DNA of 12,495 nucleotides. Origin: an uncultured Archangium sp. GTDB taxonomy: Bacteria > Myxococcota > Myxococcia > Myxococcales > Myxococcaceae. The notes beneath the pieces are model-generated. The model worked only from the letters and a program-made list of their open reading frames with translations. It did not search any database and had not been told where the DNA came from. Every line of letters starts with the position of its first letter. The stretch's first letter is position 1. A program made the position numbers and the translations under genes. The stretch is taken from positions 1 to 12,495 of the forward strand of contig CALNBU010000799.1 in NCBI GenBank assembly GCA_937875615.1, written 5' to 3'. Below are positions 1-5,257 of this stretch, piece by piece.

Positions 1-104
1 CGGACGTCGAGCAGGCGCAGGCCTGGCGCGGGCAGCGTCACGTCGGCGACGTTGACCTCGCGGTAGCCGGCGGGGTGGGGGTGGGCGTTCTGGTAGAGCG
101 ACAT
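1..104 (-). CDS. Rhodanese-like domain protein, N-terminal fragment (runs off the window)
   Basis: Only the first 34 codons are in the window; the gene continues leftwards beyond base 1. The ATG is at 104-102. The peptide begins MSLYQNAHPHPAGYREVNVA and then runs through a segment ending in LRLLDVR. The order 'short N-terminus, strand-like EVNVADV, then LLDVR' is how rhodanese (sulfurtransferase) domains start, just before the usual DVRxxxE motif. The catalytic Cys loop would lie outside the window and cannot be checked. It is divergent from the FHA gene, with 67 bases between the two starts. I see no clear Shine-Dalgarno before the ATG. The family call rests on one short motif, so it is tentative; the reading frame is more secure than the name. 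Confidence 0.5.
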   Translation of the reverse strand, partial: MSLYQNAHPHPAGYREVNVADVTLPAPGLRLLDV

Positions 105-134
105 GGAGCGGCTTGTAGCGCGGACAATCAGGAT

Positions 135-162
135 TCGACAGGTCGGCTGTGGGCGGTATGTT
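135..162 (+). promoter_or_regulatory. Candidate sigma70-type promoter of the FHA gene
   Basis: TCGACA at 135-140 matches the -35 consensus at five of six positions. TATGTT at 157-162 matches the -10 consensus at four of six. The spacer is 16 bases. Transcription would start near 169, just ahead of the ATG at 172, so the message could be leaderless; that would fit the lack of a Shine-Dalgarno before this ATG. This is pattern recognition only, and chance matches of this quality are common. Confidence 0.3.
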
Positions 163-171
163 CGCGCCGCA

Positions 172-927
172 ATGCCTGACTCGAAGCCGGTTTCGCTGCC
201 GCCGCACCTGTGGGACGCGTTGGACTTGATGTCGTCTGAGATGGGGGTGGCGCCGGACGCGCTCCTCGCTCAGGCGGTGTTCACGCTGGCCCGCCTCAAC
301 GGCTACTTCGTGCCCGGGAAGGCGAGCGAGCTGGTCGCCACCTCTCCGTCGCCCTCCTCGGCCCTCGCGTCGCAGGCCGCCGCTCCGCGCTCGAAGCCCC
401 CGGGCATCAAGGCGCGTCAGCCTCGGCAGCCCGAACCGGAACCCGAGCCGGAGCCGGAGCCCGAGCCGGAACCTGAGCCCGAAGACGAGGGCAACCCCTT
501 CGACCGCGAGGCCGACGAGGGTGGTTACGACGAGCCTCAGGATGAGCCTCCGCCGGAAGACGAGCCCTACGACGAGCCGGAACCGGAGCCCGAGCCGGAA
601 CCCGAGCCCGTGCCTGCGCCGCGCGCGCGCGGTGGCGCGGTGGCGCTCACGCTCATCTACGCGGGGCGAGACCCGTACCGGATGACGAGCGAGAGCTTCA
701 CCATCGGCCGCGGGAAGGCCTGCGACTTCGTCATCGACTCCAACCGGGTGTCCCGCGAGCACGTGCGCATCGCCAGGGAGGGCGCCGACTTCGTGCTGGA
801 GGACCTCAACTCCTCCAACGGCACCTTCTTCGGGCCGCAGAAGTCGAAAATCTCGCGGCAGAAAATCAAAGACGGCGACGAGTTCACGCTCGGCACCGAG
901 AAGATCAAGTTCCAGCTCCGGCGCTGA
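172..927 (+). CDS. FHA-domain protein with Pro-Glu linker and N-terminal helical module
   Basis: A 251-residue protein. Residues 8-48 (LPPHLWDALDLMSSEMG and onwards to LARLNGYF) look like a compact helical, possibly ribbon-helix-helix-like, module. I recall the same head on other myxobacterial FHA proteins. Residues 55-155 are disordered and acidic, with two Pro-Glu runs (87-104 and 135-146). Residues 158-250 are a forkhead-associated domain, the phosphothreonine-binding fold. Its core motifs are intact: G179-R180, S194-R-E-H197 and N213-S-S-N-G-T218. The protein probably docks to a target phosphorylated by a Ser/Thr kinase; no kinase is encoded in the window. I chose the ATG at 172 over an in-frame ATG at 103, because the 23 extra residues are Arg-rich, look non-coding, and would overlap the divergent gene. 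The gene is convergent with the EVE gene, with a 2-base gap. Confidence 0.88.
   Translation: MPDSKPVSLPPHLWDALDLMSSEMGVAPDALLAQAVFTLARLNGYFVPGKASELVATSPSPSSALASQAAAPRSKPPGIKARQPRQPEPEPEPEPEPEPEPEPEDEGNPFDREADEGGYDEPQDEPPPEDEPYDEPEPEPEPEPEPVPAPRARGGAVALTLIYAGRDPYRMTSESFTIGRGKACDFVIDSNRVSREHVRIAREGADFVLEDLNSSNGTFFGPQKSKISRQKIKDGDEFTLGTEKIKFQLRR
430..609 (+). repeat. Two Pro-Glu dipeptide tracts (6-base period) in the FHA gene
   Basis: Bases 430-483 encode nine consecutive Pro-Glu pairs, and 574-609 encode six Glu-Pro pairs. CCG/CCC alternates with GAA/GAG, so the DNA is a degenerate 6-base repeat. Synonymous changes between units suggest selection on the protein rather than very recent slippage. 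Such linkers are stiff and strongly negative, and would hold the FHA domain away from the N-terminal module. Confidence 0.85.
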
Positions 928-929
928 CC

Positions 930-1412
930 TCAGCGGCTGGCGGAGGTCTTCGCCTTCGCCAGCTTCAGCACCCGCGCGAAGTGCGCGGCCGGCACCGGCT
1001 GCACCGAGAGCCGCTGGCCCTTCTGCAGCAGCGGCATGCCGTCGAGCGCCGGGTCGGCCTTCAGGACCTCGAGCGGCACCAGCGCGGGGAAGGTCTCCAC
1101 GAAGCCCAGCTGCGCCATCACCCAGCGCGGCGCGGCGCGGTCGCTGGTGGCGTCGTAGTAGGGGCTCTTCCGGTCGAACTGGGTGGGGTCCGGCGCCGGG
1201 CCGTCCACCACCCGCGCCAGGCCCGCCACGCCCGGCGGCTTCGCGTTGGAGTGGTAGTACAACACCAGCTCTCCCTGCTTCATCTCGTCGCGCATGAAGT
1301 TGCGGGCCTGGAAGTTCCGCACGCCGGTCCAGCCGGTGCGGCCGTCGCGCTCCAGCTGCGAGAGGGGGTAGACGTCGGGCTCGCTCTTCACCAGCCAGTA
1401 GCGCTTGCTCAC
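930..1412 (-). CDS. EVE-domain (PUA-like) protein
   Basis: 160 residues, the usual length for a stand-alone EVE protein (formerly DUF55; relatives include human THYN1). Signature stretches are visible in order: YWLVKSEPDVY (5-15), WTGVRNFQARNFMRD (28-42), LYYHSN (51-56), PRWVMAQLGFVE (95-106) and GMPLLQKGQRLSVQPV (125-140). The fold belongs to the PUA/YTH/ASCH group, which reads modified bases; EVE domains are thought to recognise modified cytosine in DNA. The protein is cytoplasmic, with no membrane segment. The start is a GTG at 1412-1410. It lies 10 bases downstream of the DUF4124 gene on the same strand, and a GGTGG overlapping that gene's stop may serve as ribosome-binding site. No methylase or nuclease lies nearby to suggest a restriction role. 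Confidence 0.93.
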   Translation of the reverse strand: MSKRYWLVKSEPDVYPLSQLERDGRTGWTGVRNFQARNFMRDEMKQGELVLYYHSNAKPPGVAGLARVVDGPAPDPTQFDRKSPYYDATSDRAAPRWVMAQLGFVETFPALVPLEVLKADPALDGMPLLQKGQRLSVQPVPAAHFARVLKLAKAKTSASR

Positions 1413-1422
1413 CTGCGCGAAG

Positions 1423-2082
1423 CTACCACCCGCGGCGCCACTCGCGGGGCACGGCGTCGTAGGAGGCCTGGCGGTCGAGGTGCTCCAGGTCGGCGCGCGC
1501 GTCCTTCAGCTCGACCTGCTTCATCTCGATTTCGCGGGTGATGCGGTCGTACTCCTCGTTGACCGCGCAGCGCGCGCCCGGCGAGTACACCTGCCCGCCG
1601 TTGACGACGGTGGTGTAGCCGTTCTGGGTGATGACCTGCGAGCCGGGGGCGGTGGTGATGGGGGCGCCGGGGTTCGCGCCCATCTGGACCGTGCCCACCG
1701 GAATCAGCGGCTGCGCCACGCAGTCGACACGCTGCGGCCGCGCCCGCTCCAGTGCGGTGATGCCCTGCTCCAGCGTGGAGATGGTCCGGTTGGCCTTGAT
1801 GAAGCGGTCGCGCCAGTCGCGCTCGTACTGCTTGCCGTCGCGGGCGGTGGGTTGGGCCTGCTGAGCGGCCGCGGCGGGCTGCACCTGCGCCTGGGCTGCC
1901 GTCGGGGTGGCCGCCGCCGGGAGTGGGCGCTCCTGCAGCAGCGTGGCGTCGACCCGAACGTTCTTCGGTACCTGCGCCGGGTCGTCGGTGTAGTGCGTCA
2001 GCCCCTGGGCGTCGCGCCACGAGTAGATGGTCTGGGCGCCCGCTGGGAGGGCGAGCACGGCGGCGATGAGGAGCGAGCGCAT
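1423..2082 (-). CDS. Secreted DUF4124-domain protein with coiled coils
   Basis: 219 residues. Residues 1-16 (MRSLLIAAVLALPAGA) are a Sec signal peptide, probably cleaved before Gln17. Residues 18-45 (IYSWRDAQGLTHYTDDPAQV) are a DUF4124 motif, a small beta unit common at the N-terminus of exported proteobacterial proteins of unknown function. An Ala/Gln/Pro linker follows (52-80). Helical, coiled-coil-prone segments lie at about 85-115 and 176-205, separated by a Gly/Thr/Val-rich stretch. Cys121 and Cys172 could form a periplasmic disulfide. The tail is Arg/Trp-rich. The ATG at 2082 is chosen because it places the signal peptide at the start; the frame stays open upstream but reads as Arg-rich non-coding sequence. 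I see no strong Shine-Dalgarno. It probably shares a transcript with the EVE gene downstream. The molecular function is unknown. Confidence 0.85.
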   Translation of the reverse strand: MRSLLIAAVLALPAGAQTIYSWRDAQGLTHYTDDPAQVPKNVRVDATLLQERPLPAAATPTAAQAQVQPAAAAQQAQPTARDGKQYERDWRDRFIKANRTISTLEQGITALERARPQRVDCVAQPLIPVGTVQMGANPGAPITTAPGSQVITQNGYTTVVNGGQVYSPGARCAVNEEYDRITREIEMKQVELKDARADLEHLDRQASYDAVPREWRRGW

Positions 2083-2265
2083 GGCGCCCGCGACGTTAGC
2101 GCACCGTCGATATTCAGTCTTTTGGCGCGCCGATTCCGTTCGCCGAGGCGCGGTGTCCAACAGAGTGGAGGAAACGACGCGCGCGCGCCGGCCACCCCTT
2201 GAGCGCCTCAGGTGTGAGGCGTAGCTGTCAGGCCCACCCACGCAGTTTTCGCAGGAGACACGCTG
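2083..2265. promoter_or_regulatory. Divergent intergenic region, DUF4124 gene / Met-rich gene
   Basis: 183 bases separate two divergent starts, so both promoters should lie here. I find no convincing sigma70 pair for either gene. The best plus-strand candidate is TTGAGC (2199-2204), 17 bases, then TAGCTG (2222-2227); its -10 is poor. The region contains a GC-alternating run near 2178-2192 and the inverted repeat listed separately at 2204-2221. The last 15 bases carry a good Shine-Dalgarno (AGGAG, 2253-2257), 8 bases before the ATG at 2266. Confidence 0.4.
2204..2221. repeat. 18-base perfect inverted repeat upstream of the Met-rich gene
   Basis: CGCCTCA (2204-2210), GGTG loop, TGAGGCG (2215-2221): seven perfect base pairs around a four-base loop. 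It ends 44 bases before the ATG of the Met-rich gene and falls in the spacer of the weak candidate promoter. It could be an operator for a dimeric regulator or a hairpin in the 5' untranslated RNA. No T-run follows, so it is not a rho-independent terminator on the plus strand. Confidence 0.55.
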
Positions 2266-2661
2266 ATGATGAACGCGATGCAGATGATGCCGGCGATGAA
2301 TGGCAACATGAACATGGGCATGCCGATGATGAATGGCATGTCGGGCCAGATGATGGGCATGCCGATGATGAACGGCATGTCGGGTCAGATGATGGGTATG
2401 CCGATGATGAACGGCATGATGCCGATGATGGGCAACATGGGGATGATGCCCATGATGATGCCGATGATGCGCCCCATGATGTGCAAGATGACCTGCGAGA
2501 TGAGCAAGGACGGCATGGTCTGCAAGATGATGCCCATGGAGGGCGTCTCGATGGACATGATGCGTCAGTGCTGTGAGGCGATGAACTCCATGATGGCGAT
2601 GGGGATGCCCTGCGGCGTGATGATGAATGGCATGCCGATGATGATGTGCATGCCCGGCTGA
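2266..2661 (+). CDS. Extremely methionine-rich, cysteine-containing small protein (unknown family)
   Basis: 131 residues, 58 of them Met (44%). Residues 1-72 contain almost only Met, Gly, Pro, Asn, Ser and Gln, including three copies of a 13-residue unit built on MGMPMMNGMSGQM (from residue 17). Residues 73-131 add all seven cysteines (C73, C77, C86, C102, C103, C116, C128), a few charged residues and a likely helix near 95-113. Clustered MxM and MMxM motifs with Cys recall Cu(I)/Ag(I)-binding segments of copper-handling proteins; metal binding here is inferred. There is no signal peptide or clear membrane segment, so it is predicted cytoplasmic. AGGAG at 2253-2257 lies 8 bases before the ATG. 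Third codon positions are GC-rich in this frame outside the obligatory ATG codons. The gene stands alone, divergent from the DUF4124 gene and convergent with the XRE-cupin gene. I do not recognise a named family. Confidence 0.8.
   Translation: MMNAMQMMPAMNGNMNMGMPMMNGMSGQMMGMPMMNGMSGQMMGMPMMNGMMPMMGNMGMMPMMMPMMRPMMCKMTCEMSKDGMVCKMMPMEGVSMDMMRQCCEAMNSMMAMGMPCGVMMNGMPMMMCMPG
2314..2421 (+). repeat. 39-base tandem repeat (about 2.8 copies) within the Met-rich gene
   Basis: Unit 1 is 2314-2352, unit 2 is 2353-2391, and a partial unit 3 starts at 2392. Units 1 and 2 encode the same 13 residues and differ by two synonymous changes (AAT/AAC for Asn, GGC/GGT before the Gln codon). Unit 3 matches for nine residues, with GGC/GGT differing, before diverging into MMPMM. 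In-frame duplication explains how the Met-rich half was extended. Confidence 0.85.
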
Positions 2662-2686
2662 GGCTCCTCGCCCTCACGCCGCGCAG

Positions 2687-2734
2687 AAAAAAAGCGGCCG
2701 GCTCCGTCCCCTCACAGACGAAGCCGGCCAGCTT
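2687..2734 (-). terminator. Rho-independent terminator of the XRE-cupin operon
   Basis: Read on the minus strand: a stem with arms 2722-2729 and 2696-2703 (eight perfect pairs, GGCCGGCT against AGCCGGCC), extended by AAGC/GCTT (2692-2695 and 2731-2734) across one bulged base, then seven T residues (the A-run 2687-2693 on the plus strand). It lies 34 bases beyond the XRE-cupin stop at 2768. On the plus strand the same hairpin follows the Met-rich gene's stop by about 30 bases but is not followed by a T-run, so efficient termination is expected mainly for the minus-strand operon. Confidence 0.85.
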
Positions 2735-2735
2735 C

Positions 2736-2753
2736 GCACGTGTCGCCACGTGC
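2736..2753. repeat. Perfect 7-bp hairpin next to the terminator
   Basis: GCACGTG (2736-2742), TCGC loop, CACGTGC (2747-2753). It lies between the XRE-cupin stop and the terminator stem-loop. It may stabilise the 3' end of the minus-strand transcript, or act in the 3' region of the plus-strand Met-rich transcript. No T-run is attached. Confidence 0.5.
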
Positions 2754-2767
2754 CCCGGAACAGCGCT

Positions 2768-3340
2768 TCAGCTCGTGGCCGCGTACGTCATCACCAGGTA
2801 GAGCCGCGCGGCGCGTGCGCCGGGGTTCCGGTAGGTGTGAGGGACGTCGGCCTGAAAAATCAACGCATCGCCTTCCTTCAACACATGGGTGACCCCGGCT
2901 GATTCCAGCTCGAGCTCACCTTCATTCACCATCAGGTTCTCCACGGTGCCGGGCGCGTGCGCCTCGGCGGTGGAGACGCCGCCCGCGCCCACCGTCAGCT
3001 CGTAGAGCTCCGCCCGCTCCGTGTCGGCGAAGGGGAAGAGCGGCCGCGAGGTCATCACCCCGTCGCCCGACGTCAGCGTCTGCGTGTCGCGCCGCCGTAC
3101 CACCGTCACCCCCCGACGCGTGCCGTCGCTCACCAGCGCCGAGAACGGCACCGCGAGGGCCTTCGAAATCTTCCACACCGAGTTGATGGTGGGGGCGCTC
3201 TGGCCCAGCTCAATCTGACTCAACATCGCCCGGCTGACGCCCGACGCCGCGGACAGTCGCTCCAACGAGAGGCCGCGCTGCGTGCGGAGCCGCCGGAGGC
3301 TCCTGCCCACCAGCAACGGCAGCGACGCGACGTCTTCCAT
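2768..3340 (-). CDS. XRE-family transcriptional regulator with C-terminal cupin
   Basis: 190 residues, the usual size for HTH-cupin regulators (SutR/PuuR-like architecture). Residues 12-66 are a HTH_3 DNA-binding domain (VGRSLRRLRTQRGLSLERLS, then SRAMLSQIELG as recognition helix). Residues 110-185 are a cupin_2 sensor barrel, with metal or ligand candidates H128, E134 and H168 (GDALIFQADVPHTYRN). Family members usually repress nearby metabolic genes and their own promoter; the effector cannot be read from sequence. The ATG at 3340 lies just before the folded domain and has no Shine-Dalgarno. A GTG at 3361 is the alternative and also lacks one. The frame stays open to 3544, but that extension overlaps the small gene 3373-3522 and has poorer codon use. 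The gene follows the small ORF by 32 bases and is probably translated by coupling to it. Confidence 0.9.
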   Translation of the reverse strand: MEDVASLPLLVGRSLRRLRTQRGLSLERLSAASGVSRAMLSQIELGQSAPTINSVWKISKALAVPFSALVSDGTRRGVTVVRRRDTQTLTSGDGVMTSRPLFPFADTERAELYELTVGAGGVSTAEAHAPGTVENLMVNEGELELESAGVTHVLKEGDALIFQADVPHTYRNPGARAARLYLVMTYAATS

Positions 3341-3372
3341 GGGGAGGGCCAGGGCGTTCACGGCAGATGCAC

Positions 3373-3522
3373 TCAGCGCAGCGCCACCGGCACCCAGCAC
3401 CACACCCACATCGGCGGCCAGGTCGCCGCGGTCGGCCGCGCCGCCTCGCGCTGTCGGCGGAAGGTGGCGAGGTCGACGACTTCGCCCTGCGTCGTCGGCC
3501 CGAGGGTGGTGGCTGCGCTCAT
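3373..3522 (-). CDS. 49-residue small protein leading the XRE-cupin operon
   Basis: ATG at 3522-3520, TGA at 3375-3373. A strong Shine-Dalgarno (AAAGGAG, about 6 bases upstream) precedes the ATG. Almost every codon ends in G or C, as expected of a real gene here, and more so than in the overlapping XRE frame. The N-terminal half contains GEVVDLATFRRQREAAR, a short head I have seen on small proteobacterial proteins. The C-terminus is hydrophobic and tryptophan-rich (four Trp in TWPPMWVWCWVPVALR). It is too short for a confident family. It may be a functional microprotein, a leader peptide whose translation delivers ribosomes to the regulator, or the original N-terminus of the regulator cut off by a frameshift: a -1 shift joins the two frames, though I see no classic slippery heptamer. 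Confidence 0.6.
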   Translation of the reverse strand: MSAATTLGPTTQGEVVDLATFRRQREAARPTAATWPPMWVWCWVPVALR

Positions 3523-3535
3523 GAGTGGCTCCTTT

Positions 3536-3549
3536 GACGGACAATCGTC
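3536..3549. promoter_or_regulatory. Second inverted repeat (GACG-N6-CGTC) in the leader of the XRE operon
   Basis: GACGGACAATCGTC carries GACG/CGTC arms and a copy of the ACGGA box also present in the main operator at 3571-3584; another copy sits at 3557-3561. ACGGA boxes at 3537, 3557 and 3580 start 20 and 23 bases apart, about two helical turns, as expected of an array bound by one dimeric regulator. Assignment to the XRE-cupin protein is inference. Confidence 0.4.
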
Positions 3550-3566
3550 TGCCTCGACGGAATCGA

Positions 3567-3596
3567 TTTATCCGTCATAACGGACGATGCTGTCAA
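3567..3596 (-). promoter_or_regulatory. Strong sigma70 promoter of the small ORF/XRE-cupin operon
   Basis: On the minus strand a perfect -35 TTGACA (plus-strand tgtcaa, 3591-3596), an 18-base spacer and GATAAA (plus-strand 3567-3572; four of six to TATAAT). Predicted start near 3560, giving a leader of about 38 bases that ends in the small gene's Shine-Dalgarno. This is the best promoter in the window. Confidence 0.7.
3571..3584. promoter_or_regulatory. Palindromic operator between -35 and -10 of the XRE-operon promoter
   Basis: TCCGT-CATA-ACGGA is a perfect 5+4+5 palindrome lying almost entirely in the promoter spacer. A dimer bound here would block RNA polymerase. The obvious candidate is the XRE-cupin protein in negative autoregulation. 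The divergent SDR gene (start 3643) could be controlled from the same site. The symmetry is seen directly; the binder is inferred. Confidence 0.6.
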
Positions 3597-3642
3597 GTCG
3601 CTGGATGCGTGCGCCTGAAATCAGGAGGTTGAGCGCCAGTGC

Positions 3643-5226
3643 GTGGTGGAAGACGTTGAGGCCGGCGTGATTCTGTGGCAGCGGCGCACCGCGATGACGT
3701 CGCGTCTGTCGCTCGAAGAGTTGTTGGCCGCCACCCGGGTGCTGGAGGCGGTGGTGGAGGACCGCTCGCTGCTGGTGGGGCTCCCGGACAAGGCGCGCCG
3801 GGCCTTCCTGATGGCGGCGGGCCGCGCCGCGCAGCCGCTGCGACATGAGGTGCAGGCCTTCGCCCGGGCCATGCGTCGCGACCGTCTCGTGGAGCGTCAG
3901 CGCCGCGACCGCGAGGTGCGCGAGGCCTCCGTCATCCGCCAGGTGCGCCGGGAGGCGGTCTTCGTGGCCCCGCCCCGCCTGCCCGACGGCGAGCGCCGCG
4001 AGGGGCCGACGCTGGAGAAGGCCCGCCACTGCTACGTGTGCAAGGCGGAGTACCGCACGCTGCACCACTTCTACGACGCGATGTGCGTGGACTGCGGCGA
4101 CTTCAACTACGCCAAGCGCTTCCAGACCGCGCGGCTCGACGGCCAGGTGGCGCTCATCACCGGGGCGCGGCTGAAGATTGGCCAGCAGGCGGCGCTGATG
4201 CTGCTGCGGGCCGGCGCGCAGGTCATCGTCACCACGCGCTTCCCCCACGACGCGGCGGTGCGCTACGCCAAGGAGCCCGACTTCGCCGACTGGGGCCACC
4301 GCCTCGAGGTGCACGGGCTCGACCTGCGCCACTCGCCGTCGGTGGAGCTGTTCTCCCGGTGGATGTCGCGCCGGCTCCCGCGCCTCGACTTCCTCATCAA
4401 CAACGCGGCGCAGACGGTGCGGCGGCCGGTGGGCTTCTTCTCGCACCTGATGGACCTGGAGTCGGCGCCGGTGCCCTCGCTCTCCGAGGGCGCGCAGCGG
4501 TTGCTGCAGGGCCGCGAGGCGTGCCTCACCGCCATGGGCGCGGTGCCGCAGCTGGGCAGCGGCGTCGCCGACGTCACCGGGCTGTCGACCTGGCACGTCA
4601 GCCCCGGCGCGGCCTCGGGCATCGCGCGCTCCGCGCAGGCCTCGCAGGTCCGCTACACTTGGGAAGACGCGGCCTACGGGTTGGAGGTCTTCCCCGAGGG
4701 GAAGCTCGACGCCGACCTGCAGCAGGTCGACCTGCGCACCATGAATTCGTGGCGCATGACGCTCGACGAGGTCTCCACCCCGGAGCTGCTGGAGGTGCAG
4801 CTGGTCAACGCGGTGGCGCCCTTCATCCTCGCCGCGCGCTTCCGGGAATTGATGAAGCGCACCCCGGGCGAGAACAAGCACGTCATCAACGTGTCGGCGA
4901 TGGAGGGCAGCTTCTCGCGCGGCACCAAGACCGACAAGCACCCGCACACCAACATGGCCAAGGCGGCGCTCAACATGATGACGCTCACCAGCGCGCCGGA
5001 CTACGCCCGCGACGGGGTGTTGATGAACGCGGTGGACACCGGCTGGGTGACCGACGAGGACCCCGCGCAGCACGCCTCGCGCAAGAAGGACGACCTGGGC
5101 TTCCAGCCGCCGCTGGACATCGTCGACGGCGCGGCGCGCGTCATCGACCCCATCTTCATGGTGGCCAACGGCGGCGAGCCCACCTTCGGGAAGTTCCTCA
5201 AGGACTACCGGCCCACGAGCTGGTGA
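3643..5226 (+). CDS. Atypical short-chain dehydrogenase with N-terminal Cys4 module
   Basis: 527 residues against about 250 for a classical SDR. Residues 1-125 are helical and charged. Residues 130-151 hold a probable zinc site (C130-x2-C133, C148-x2-C151). The Rossmann core starts at about 168: cofactor motif TGARLKIG (173-180) and NNAA (253-256). N389 and S418 (NVSAMEG) occupy the usual catalytic positions, and K440 is present, but the YxxxK tyrosine is Thr436 (HTNMAK). About 110 residues (262-372) are inserted between NNAA and the helix bearing N389. It could be an NAD(P)-dependent oxidoreductase with altered chemistry or a binding protein. The downstream MaoC hydratase suggests acyl-thioester substrates. 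The GTG start at 3643 lies 14 bases after AGGAGG (3623-3628); a GTG at 3667 and an ATG at 3694 are alternatives, so the first 17 residues are uncertain. Confidence 0.88.
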   Translation: MVEDVEAGVILWQRRTAMTSRLSLEELLAATRVLEAVVEDRSLLVGLPDKARRAFLMAAGRAAQPLRHEVQAFARAMRRDRLVERQRRDREVREASVIRQVRREAVFVAPPRLPDGERREGPTLEKARHCYVCKAEYRTLHHFYDAMCVDCGDFNYAKRFQTARLDGQVALITGARLKIGQQAALMLLRAGAQVIVTTRFPHDAAVRYAKEPDFADWGHRLEVHGLDLRHSPSVELFSRWMSRRLPRLDFLINNAAQTVRRPVGFFSHLMDLESAPVPSLSEGAQRLLQGREACLTAMGAVPQLGSGVADVTGLSTWHVSPGAASGIARSAQASQVRYTWEDAAYGLEVFPEGKLDADLQQVDLRTMNSWRMTLDEVSTPELLEVQLVNAVAPFILAARFRELMKRTPGENKHVINVSAMEGSFSRGTKTDKHPHTNMAKAALNMMTLTSAPDYARDGVLMNAVDTGWVTDEDPAQHASRKKDDLGFQPPLDIVDGAARVIDPIFMVANGGEPTFGKFLKDYRPTSW

Positions 5227-5257
5227 CGGCCGGGCTCCGGATGGTACGCGGCGGCGC

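Noticed and set aside
103..171. Longer FHA protein starting at the ATG at 103
   Set aside because: The extra residues are Arg-rich without conservation signals, and this start overlaps the divergent rhodanese-like start codon.
430..609. Pro-Glu coding repeats considered as a CRISPR-like or mobile repeat
   Set aside because: They are in-frame dipeptide codons within one gene, with synonymous variation and no spacers.
2178..2192. GC-alternating stretch before the Met-rich gene as a possible Z-DNA or regulatory element
   Set aside because: Short alternating GC runs are expected by chance at this base composition, and nothing else marks the site.
2199..2576. An overlapping Asp/His-rich frame across the Met-rich gene, which could also look metal-binding
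   Set aside because: It is the shifted reading of repeated ATGATG (GAT/CAT codons), has poorer third-position GC and no ribosome-binding site; the Met frame has AGGAG at 8 bases and the structured Cys half.
3341..3544. N-terminal extension of the XRE-cupin protein to a TTG at 3544
   Set aside because: It has no ribosome-binding site, overlaps the better-supported 49-codon ORF, and has poorer codon use. A frameshift relation is kept open in the findings.
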